From Phascolarctobacterium sp. (GTDB taxonomy: Bacteria > Bacillota > Negativicutes > Acidaminococcales > Acidaminococcaceae), in NCBI GenBank assembly GCA_004558595.1, contig SFCN01000018.1, forward strand, positions 1-32,837: a stretch of DNA of 32,837 nucleotides, written 5' to 3'. Both the position numbers and the translations under genes were made by a program. Below, piece by piece: positions 27,662 to 32,837 of the stretch (within the stretch, counting starts at the first letter, position 1; every line of letters starts with the position of its first letter). The notes under the pieces are model-generated. The model made no database searches. It was not told the origin of the DNA and worked only from the letters and a program-made list of their open reading frames with translations.

Positions 27662-28735
27662 ATGAAAAACGAACGCGCAATTATTATCACAACTGGTGTG
27701 ATTGTAGGCTTAATCGCCTCCATGCTAGTTTATTTTGGTAATCCAGCCAATATGGGCTACTGCATTGCCTGCTTTTTACGGGACACTGCCGGTGGCTTAG
27801 GTCTACATAACGCCAAGGCTGTACAGTACATCCGTCCCGAAATCATCGGTCTTATTCTTGGCGCTCTGGGCGCAGCCTATGCCCACGGTGAATTCGCGCC
27901 TAAAGGCGGCAGCTCACCCTTGACTCGCTTCTTCCTAGGCTTTTTTGCCATGATTGGCTGCCTCATGTTCCTAGGCTGCCCCTTTAGAATGCTGCTGCGC
28001 ATCGCCGGTGGCGATTTAAACGCCTGGGCCGGCCTTGTGGGCTTTGCAGGCGGTATTTACGCCGGTATCTTCTTCCTTAATCGTGGCTATAGCCTGAAGC
28101 GCACTTATAAAATGACTATTGCCGAGGGCAGCCTGCTGCCAGCAGCAGCCCTTGCCCTATTAGCCCTGCTCATCACCGCCCCCGCCTTTATCCACTTCAC
28201 TAAGGCCGGCGGCGGCCCCGGTGCTAAGCACGCGGCTGTCGCTGTCAGCCTTGTGGCAGGTCTTGCCGTTGGCGCACTTGCCCAGCGTACTCGCTTTTGC
28301 ATGATCGCCGGAATTCGCGATTTCATTTTGTTCCGCGAAACCAAGATGTTGTACGGCTTTGTAGCTGTTACAGTAGCTGCCCTACTCTGCAATTTAGGAC
28401 TTACCGCCGCTACCGGCACCAGCTTTTTCAAGCTGGGCTTCGTCGGCCAGCCCATCGCTCACACCGATGCTCTGTGGAACGCTCTGGGCCTTTTCTTAGC
28501 TGGCTTTGCCTGTGTGCTCTTGGGCGGTTGCCCCATGCGCCAGCTCATTCTAGCCGGTGAAGGTAACTCTGACAGCGCCATCGCTATTTTAGGCTTTGTG
28601 GCTGGCGCTGCCTTCGCTCACAACTTCGGCCTCGCTTCCAGCGGCGCCGGCCCCACCGCCAACGGCCAAATCGCCGTTGTCACAGGTATCATCGTCGTAG
28701 CCATGATCGCTTATTTGAACACCTATAAAAAATAA
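27662..28735 (+). CDS. yedE: Selenium metabolism membrane protein YedE/FdhT-like
   Basis: 357 residues with about ten transmembrane helices, of the YeeE/YedE (sulf-transport) family. Conserved Cys/Gly stretches typical of the family are GYCIACFLRDTAGGLGLH, GCLMFLGCPFRMLLRIAGGDLNAWAGLVGFAGG, RTRFCMIAGIRDFILFRET and CVLLGGCPMRQLILAGEGNSD; the paired halves suggest an internal duplication. The related TsuA channel imports thiosulfate. The YedE/FdhT branch occurs with selD and is thought to handle a selenium compound, though the transported species is not proven. AAAGG lies 7 nt before the ATG. It is first in a four-gene plus-strand operon, divergent from the desulfurase-LysR arm. Confidence 0.92.
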   Translation: MKNERAIIITTGVIVGLIASMLVYFGNPANMGYCIACFLRDTAGGLGLHNAKAVQYIRPEIIGLILGALGAAYAHGEFAPKGGSSPLTRFFLGFFAMIGCLMFLGCPFRMLLRIAGGDLNAWAGLVGFAGGIYAGIFFLNRGYSLKRTYKMTIAEGSLLPAAALALLALLITAPAFIHFTKAGGGPGAKHAAVAVSLVAGLAVGALAQRTRFCMIAGIRDFILFRETKMLYGFVAVTVAALLCNLGLTAATGTSFFKLGFVGQPIAHTDALWNALGLFLAGFACVLLGGCPMRQLILAGEGNSDSAIAILGFVAGAAFAHNFGLASSGAGPTANGQIAVVTGIIVVAMIAYLNTYKK

Positions 28736-28749
28736 GGAGGCATCCACTT

Positions 28750-28956
28750 ATGAAAATCATCGATGCTCGCGGACTTTCCTGCCCTGAACCCGTTATTTTA
28801 ACTCGTCAGGCTCTGGCCAGTGGCGAGGCTGCATATCAAGTTATTGTGGACAACAACACTTCTAAAGAAAACGTTACTCGCTATGCTCACCATCAGGGCT
28901 ATGAGGTTACCATTAGCGAGCAGGATGGGGAATATACCCTGTCCCTACGCAAATGA
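28750..28956 (+). CDS. yedF: TusA/YedF-like sulfurtransferase domain protein
   Basis: 68 residues, a single TusA-like (SirA) domain. It starts MKIIDARGLSCPEPVILT, with the CPxP motif and active-site Cys11 that carries persulfide or selenosulfide in this family. Many selenium-cluster YedF proteins have an extra DsrE-like C-terminal domain of about 100 residues; that part is absent here, and a separate DUF3343 gene follows instead. GGAGG lies 9 nt before the ATG. The stop overlaps the start of the next gene (ATGA). The likely role is as a small carrier passing selenium from the transporter or desulfurase towards SelD; this is inference from family and context. Confidence 0.88.
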   Translation: MKIIDARGLSCPEPVILTRQALASGEAAYQVIVDNNTSKENVTRYAHHQGYEVTISEQDGEYTLSLRK

Positions 28957-29204
28957 AGCAGTATCTTGCAACCTTTTTCTCCCATTTTGGAGCCATACGC
29001 TTCCAAAAATTATGTACGCAGCTGCACTTAATGGCGCGACTAGCTCCCGTGCCGCGCTCCTTGAGCAGCAGCTGTGGCACCTGTGTGCTGTTTGAGGCCG
29101 AGGCGCTTAGTCAGGACGATGTGTCCAAGCTCATCACGCCGGAGCTAGAGCAGCTGGTGCTGGAGGAAAATGGCTATCATACCCTATACCAAGCCGAAGA
29201 ATAA
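28953..29204 (+). CDS. DUF3343 protein, putative Se/S carrier
   Basis: 83 residues. The N-terminal part (YLATFFSHFGAIRFQKLCTQ) and the conserved segment PVPRSLSSSCGTCVLFE, with Cys41 and Cys44, match the DUF3343 family, which is found next to TusA-like and selD genes and is annotated as a putative selenium or sulfur carrier. The ATG is formed by the ATGA overlap with the yedF-like stop, so translation is coupled. The next gene (selD) starts 26 nt after its stop. A biochemical function has not, to my knowledge, been shown; a CxxC pair and this location suggest a chalcogen relay. Confidence 0.85.
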   Translation: MKQYLATFFSHFGAIRFQKLCTQLHLMARLAPVPRSLSSSCGTCVLFEAEALSQDDVSKLITPELEQLVLEENGYHTLYQAEE

Positions 29205-29230
29205 AGACCTTCTTAAGCGAGGACTACTCA

Positions 29231-30268
29231 ATGGAAAATCAAGTGAAATTAACCAAGCTAGCCAGCTGTGCTGGCTGTGGTGCTAAGGTGGGCGCTGGCA
29301 CCCTGTGCCAGCTTTTAGAGGGCTTTGCTACCCACACGGACCCCAAGCTGCTTGTGGGCTACGACAAGAGCGACGATGCCAGCGTTTACGCGGTGAGCGA
29401 GGAGCTTGCCATTGTGCAAACCACGGACTTCTTCCCACCCATCGTAGACGACCCCTTTATGTACGGACAAATCGCCGCCACCAACGCTCTCAGCGATGTG
29501 TACGCTATGGGCGGCGAGCCCAAGCTGGCGCTGAATATTATGTGCATCCCCGAAAAAATGGAGCAGCACACCGTGCAGGAAATCCTGCGCGGTGGCTATG
29601 CCAAGGCCTATGAGGCCGGGGCCATCATTACCGGTGGACACACTATTCACGGGGCCGAGCCCATTTATGGCTTGGCCGTGACTGGTTTTGTCCATCCGGA
29701 CAGGCTGTGGCGCAACTGCGGTGCGCAGCCCGGCGACGTGCTTGTGTTGACCAAGCCCTTGGGCGTGGGCATACTCACCACTGCGGCCAAGGCGGAGCTG
29801 GTAGACGCAACGCTATTACATAAGCTCTATGATCAAATGAGCACGCTGAACAAGTATGCTCACGACGTACTTGTGAAGTATAGCGTGCACGCCTGCACGG
29901 ATGTGACAGGCTTTGCGCTCTTGGGCCATAGTCTGGAGATGGCCCAAGGCAGTGGGGTTACACTGCACGTGCAGGTAGCAGGGCTGTCCTACCATCAGGA
30001 AGCCTATGAGATGGCTTCCATGGGCTTCATCCCCGCCGGCGCCTACCGCAACCGGGAATTTGCCGAAGCTCACGTGAAGGTCGTAGGCGATGTTCCCCTG
30101 CCCCTGCAGGATATTTGCTACGATCCACAGACTAGCGGCGGCTTGCTCTGCGCCCTTCCTGAAGCCGAAGCTGCTGCTTGCTTAGCCGAGCTGCAAAAAA
30201 TCGCTCCTGCTGCAAGTATTATCGGCTACGTAACCGAACAGCTTGATGCTGAGATTTATTTAGAATAA
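29231..30268 (+). CDS. selD: Selenide, water dikinase (selenophosphate synthetase)
   Basis: 345 residues, full length for SelD, which makes selenophosphate from selenide and ATP for selenocysteine and 2-selenouridine synthesis. The N-terminal active-site segment ASCAGCGAKVGAG has Cys16 and Lys19 in the positions of E. coli Cys17 and Lys20, encoded by TGT rather than a TGA selenocysteine codon. The AIRS-like core shows VGYDKSDDASVYAV, VQTTDFFPPIVDDPFMYGQIAATNALSDVYAMGG, TGGHTIHGAEPIYGLAVTG, CTDVTGFALLGH and DPQTSGGLL. GAGG lies 8 nt before the ATG. It is last in the plus-strand selenium operon. selA, selB, selC and mnmH are not in the window, so the fate of selenophosphate cannot be read here. 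Confidence 0.97.
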   Translation: MENQVKLTKLASCAGCGAKVGAGTLCQLLEGFATHTDPKLLVGYDKSDDASVYAVSEELAIVQTTDFFPPIVDDPFMYGQIAATNALSDVYAMGGEPKLALNIMCIPEKMEQHTVQEILRGGYAKAYEAGAIITGGHTIHGAEPIYGLAVTGFVHPDRLWRNCGAQPGDVLVLTKPLGVGILTTAAKAELVDATLLHKLYDQMSTLNKYAHDVLVKYSVHACTDVTGFALLGHSLEMAQGSGVTLHVQVAGLSYHQEAYEMASMGFIPAGAYRNREFAEAHVKVVGDVPLPLQDICYDPQTSGGLLCALPEAEAAACLAELQKIAPAASIIGYVTEQLDAEIYLE

Positions 30269-30282
30269 CAAAAACATACGTT

Positions 30283-30305
30283 TTGAGTAACGTTTTGTTA
30301 CTCAA
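30283..30305 (+). terminator. Hairpin after selD
   Basis: TTGAGTAAC and GTTACTCAA form a perfect 9-bp stem with a GTTTT loop, 15 nt past the selD stop. It lacks a clear T-run afterwards, so it is a weak terminator or an mRNA-stabilising hairpin. Confidence 0.45.
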
Positions 30306-30328
30306 CCTTACTCGAATACCTTGAGCAA

Positions 30329-30379
30329 CAAAAAATTCAGCCACCGAAAGCTACTTATGGAAGTATACTTTCGGTGGCT
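30329..30379 (-). terminator. Strong hairpin terminator after the pilin-like gene
   Basis: AGCCACCGAAAG (30339-30350) pairs with CTTTCGGTGGCT (30368-30379) over 12 bp; an inner TACTT/AAGTA stem extends it. On the minus strand it is followed by GAATTTTTT. It lies 37 nt past the pilin-like stop and may also stop selD transcription from the other side. Confidence 0.75.
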
Positions 30380-30415
30380 ACTTTGTTACTTATTTTGTTC
30401 GTTTTGCAAACTACT

Positions 30416-31267
30416 TTAGGGCTTGTAATTATTTTGAGTTTGGATATTATTTTTGCTTACGAGGTCATAGTATGCCTTTTGTGCATCGTTGAAGTCGGTA
30501 AAGGCAAGACCACTATTATTTAAATTCACAGATGAGTTTGCATATTTATCACTTTGTTGCGGATTAGTTGGATTACAGCTAAAGCTTTGGGTAACGCCGG
30601 ATGGCCCATAATAGGTAACATTACCCTTTAAAGCAGCTGCTTGGTTAAATAATCCAATACTACCATTACTACCTACATTGGCCATAGCTACATAATATTT
30701 CACTTCGCCATTGGCCTCTTTATTCATCTGGATGACAGGCACACTGCTTCCGGTATAGGCGGACCAATCAGCATTGGACCAAAACAAGTTCAAGGATTGG
30801 GTACCGGTACCAAAGCCTTCAGTGAAAGCCCAAGACATGGGATCAACCCCACCAAAGCTACCAGCAGCATACAATTGATCTAAAAGCGTCTTGGCATATT
30901 CACTGGCTAATTGACTTTTTGGATTACCATTTTCTAAAAAGGCAGAGCCAGCCTCTTGCCCAGCGTCATCAGTATAAATCTTCTCCCAGCTCCAACTGCC
31001 GCTCGCAAACTGGCCACTGCCAAGTCCGCCCAGCGCACTTTGTCCTTTTCCGGCAAAATTAGGCTGATTGCCATCCGCAACCTCCTTATAGCCTCCAAAA
31101 TAGCCAAATACAGACACTACCTTGCTCACAGCTCCGCTGATACCACTAGATAATCCACTGTCACTAGTAAATGATGCACCTACAGCTGCAACAAAGGCTA
31201 ATAGCACTGCATATTCTGTCATGGCAACGCCAGTTTGTTTTAAAAATTTCTTCCAATCTTTTTTCAT
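30416..31267 (-). CDS. Large Flp-type (type IVb) prepilin-like protein
   Basis: 283 residues. The N terminus has the layout of Flp prepilins: a short basic leader (MKKDWKKFLKQTG), likely cleavage after Gly13, then VAMTEYAVLLAFVAAVGASF with Glu18 at mature position +5 and Tyr at +6, followed by a hydrophobic helix and the SSGISGAVSKVVSVFG segment. Ordinary Flp pilins stop at about 50-80 residues; here a Gly/Ser/Asn/Trp-rich domain of about 220 residues follows (for example WSWEKIYTDDAGQEAG and NLFWSNADWSAYTGSS), with a single Cys. It could be a minor or adhesive pilin, or a surface protein using the pilin export route. No tad, cpa or prepilin peptidase genes are in the window. GGAAGG precedes the ATG at 31267; a strong promoter lies upstream. 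Confidence 0.75.
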   Translation of the reverse strand: MKKDWKKFLKQTGVAMTEYAVLLAFVAAVGASFTSDSGLSSGISGAVSKVVSVFGYFGGYKEVADGNQPNFAGKGQSALGGLGSGQFASGSWSWEKIYTDDAGQEAGSAFLENGNPKSQLASEYAKTLLDQLYAAGSFGGVDPMSWAFTEGFGTGTQSLNLFWSNADWSAYTGSSVPVIQMNKEANGEVKYYVAMANVGSNGSIGLFNQAAALKGNVTYYGPSGVTQSFSCNPTNPQQSDKYANSSVNLNNSGLAFTDFNDAQKAYYDLVSKNNIQTQNNYKP

Positions 31268-31348
31268 TCTCAAAATCCTTCCCCTTATCATATAATAAAA
31301 CATTCTTTATTTATGCATCTTTCTTCTCTTTCAAGAAGCATTCTATTT

Positions 31349-31377
31349 ATTATATCATCTAGCACTCTTACAGGCAA
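31349..31377 (-). promoter_or_regulatory. Promoter of the pilin-like gene
   Basis: TTGCCT (31372-31377), a 17-nt spacer and perfect TATAAT (31349-31354) on the minus strand, giving a leader of about 75 nt. The remaining AT-rich stretch up to 31550 holds no gene I can support, only an open fragment of fewer than 30 codons. Confidence 0.65.
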
Positions 31378-31550
31378 GAACTTAAATGAATTACAAATCT
31401 ATTTTCAGAAATTTTCTATTTGTATGTAGTATCAGAAATAGCTATCTTAATAGCATTATCCAATGTGTTTTTCAATTCATCTTTGAAATACACTAGTTTA
31501 ACTTTATATCAACAAATTATTGCTTACATGATGTAGCACGTTAAAAAAGG

Positions 31551-32774
31551 CTAGAGCATCCATATGGGAACTATGTAATTATCTGCATCAATAGCGGTAA
31601 GCTCGGGTCGCATGCATAATATAGCACCCTTGCCCCTAGGCACAGCCCCCTTATCCAAAACTTCAAAAGCCTTGACAAGCTGATTCGCAGGATTAACAGA
31701 TCGTTTTATTTCTAAAGGATTAAGCCTACCGTCCTGCTCCAAAATCATATCGATTTCATTGCTACGCGTATCGCGATAATACCATAACAGTGCCTCTTCA
31801 GCGACATTGGCATAACTCTTTCTAATCTCAGCCACAACGTAGTTTTCTAAAATAGCCCCATTAATAGCGCCATTCTGTAATATCTCTGGGGTAGTGTACT
31901 TTGTCAAATAGGCCACTAAGCCTGTATCAAAAAAGTAAAGCTTGGGCGTCTTCACTGTACGTTTTAAAAGATTATTAGAATAGGGACGCAAGTAGAAAAT
32001 CACATCCGACTTTTCCAAAACCTGTAGCCAGCGCTTAGCAGTATCATCAGATACCCCTATATCCTGAGCTATATCATGTATATTGAGCATTTGCCCAGCT
32101 CGACAAGCAGCAGCACGAATAAAATCCTGAAATAATAACTTATCTACAGGCTCTAAAAGCTCGCTTACATCAAGATTGATGTAGGTTTGAATATAACTGG
32201 AATAAAACACATTGCGGTCCTTAAACTTACCGCTAACATAGCCTGGTAACGAGCCACGCCAAATACGCTCATACATCCCCTTTAGGTCGGTGGCTTGTCC
32301 TGCTTCCTTGCGTGCCTTTAAAGCTTGTAAATCTATCGTTAAGGTCAGGGCTTCTCCACTACCATAAATCTCATGCTGAGAAAGCCCCGACATGTGTAGT
32401 ATTGCTACACGTCCTGCCAAAGACTCCTGAGCGAGCTCCATCATACGGAAGGCCTGCGAGCCGCTCAGCCAGAATGATCCTGGCTCCGCCCCATTATCAA
32501 TAGCAATTTTTAGATAAGAAAATAACTGTGGCGCGTATTGTACCTCGTCAATAAACAGCGGAGTCTCATGCACTGACAAAAAAGTGGCTGGCTCCTGTTG
32601 GGCCAATCTGCGTTCTTCCAAATCATCCAGTGTTACATAATTTCTATTTTGCTGCATCAGCTGGCGCAACAGCGTAGTTTTACCGACCTGCCTCGGTCCG
32701 GTTAGCAAAACACAAGCATAATCCTGCGATAGCTCCAATATCTTATTCGCCAAATCTCTCTTAATAAAAGTCAT
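31551..32774 (-). CDS. AAA_14/DUF4143 ATP-binding protein
   Basis: 407 residues, the usual size of this family. The N-terminal AAA-type domain has Walker A GPRQVGKTT (26-34), a short DDLEERR segment and Walker B PLFIDEVQ (72-79), then WLSGSQAFRMM as a sensor-like motif and ESLAGRVAILHMSGLSQHEI. A winged-helix-like linker (IHDIAQDIGVSDDTAKRWLQVLEKSDVIFYLRPY) and the C-terminal DUF4143 domain (KLYFFDTGLVAYLTKY, ENYVVAEIRKSYAN, WYYRDTRSNEIDMILEQDGRLNPLEIK, which resembles a PD-(D/E)XK nuclease core) follow. Such genes are often multicopy and their role is unknown; a mobile or defence-like role has been suggested. It starts at 32774 behind a long inverted repeat. Confidence 0.93.
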   Translation of the reverse strand: MTFIKRDLANKILELSQDYACVLLTGPRQVGKTTLLRQLMQQNRNYVTLDDLEERRLAQQEPATFLSVHETPLFIDEVQYAPQLFSYLKIAIDNGAEPGSFWLSGSQAFRMMELAQESLAGRVAILHMSGLSQHEIYGSGEALTLTIDLQALKARKEAGQATDLKGMYERIWRGSLPGYVSGKFKDRNVFYSSYIQTYINLDVSELLEPVDKLLFQDFIRAAACRAGQMLNIHDIAQDIGVSDDTAKRWLQVLEKSDVIFYLRPYSNNLLKRTVKTPKLYFFDTGLVAYLTKYTTPEILQNGAINGAILENYVVAEIRKSYANVAEEALLWYYRDTRSNEIDMILEQDGRLNPLEIKRSVNPANQLVKAFEVLDKGAVPRGKGAILCMRPELTAIDADNYIVPIWML

Positions 32775-32775
32775 A

Positions 32776-32836
32776 AGCTCACCACCCTTGGTGTAAAATA
32801 CGATTCAATCTTATTTTACACCAAAAGCAGTGAGCT
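32776..32836. repeat. Long inverted repeat in front of the DUF4143 ATPase gene
   Basis: TTGGTGTAAAATA (32788-32800) and TATTTTACACCAA (32812-32824) are perfect 13-bp arms with an 11-nt centre. Outer 7-bp arms AGCTCAC (32776-32782) and GTGAGCT (32830-32836) extend the symmetry and one of them includes the ATPase ribosome-site region. No standard promoter is clear inside the window. It may be an operator, a transcription-regulating hairpin or a mobile-element end. Confidence 0.7.
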
Positions 32837-32837
32837 G

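Noticed and set aside
29231..29290. Selenocysteine-containing SelD
   Set aside because: The active-site codon is TGT (Cys16), with no in-frame TGA, so this SelD is the cysteine form.
31380..31550. Short open fragment on the minus strand (V/YFKDELKNTLDN...)
   Set aside because: Fewer than 30 codons between stops, no ribosome site and no match I can recognise; too short to call a gene or pseudogene.

Overview
This 32.8 kb window looks like a chromosomal piece of a Negativicutes bacterium (diderm Firmicutes). The closest impression is an Acidaminococcaceae/Phascolarctobacterium-like anaerobe, but the genus is only a guess. Reasons are the character of RpoB and RpoC, a two-subunit class I fumarase next to malic enzyme, a selenium-metabolism cluster, an ArnT-like GT39 glycosyltransferase and two-component system as in outer-membrane bacteria, and consensus Gram-positive-style promoters and GGAGG ribosome sites. 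I found no rRNA, tRNA, CRISPR array or insertion sequence. Most genes are on the minus strand.

Left part (1-5.2 kb): a small XRE regulator coupled to an exported protein of unknown function; a membrane Ser/Thr protein kinase divergent from a small helical HTH-like protein; an RlmI-type rRNA methyltransferase; and SfsA. Metabolic block (5.2-10.8 kb): a lone MetQ lipoprotein under a near-consensus promoter; a malic enzyme-fumarase operon (malate/pyruvate/fumarate node); and an AGCS alanine/glycine:cation symporter behind a tandem glycine riboswitch and an intrinsic terminator. Envelope/signalling block (10.8-14.8 kb): OmpR-type regulator and histidine kinase overlapping by 11 nt, then a GT39 transferase overlapping a 50-residue Cys-rich protein.

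Information-processing block (14.9-25.3 kb): a small unknown protein, a NudC-like Nudix hydrolase, rpoC and rpoB as an isolated two-gene unit (neither rplL upstream nor rpsL downstream), and a UmuC/DinB-type Y-family polymerase. The rpoB leader has a terminator-like hairpin between two possible promoters. RpoC carries three copies of a roughly 75-residue module between the bridge helix and the second zinc site.

Selenium block (25.4-30.3 kb): a LysR regulator and a cysteine-desulfurase-like enzyme (minus) divergent from yedE, a TusA/YedF-like gene, a DUF3343 gene and selD (plus). This matches known selenium uptake/trafficking/activation clusters, with selenophosphate as the end product; an AT-rich palindrome in the divergent promoter is a candidate LysR site. 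Right end (30.3-32.8 kb): AT-richer accessory DNA with an unusually large Flp-type prepilin-like protein and an AAA_14/DUF4143 ATPase preceded by a 13-bp-arm inverted repeat.

Nothing here is clearly an undescribed system. The best leads are the RpoC module triplication, the orphan large Flp-like pilin, the 13-nt complementarity bracketing the glycine riboswitch leader, the rpoB leader hairpin, and the palindrome in front of the DUF4143 ATPase.
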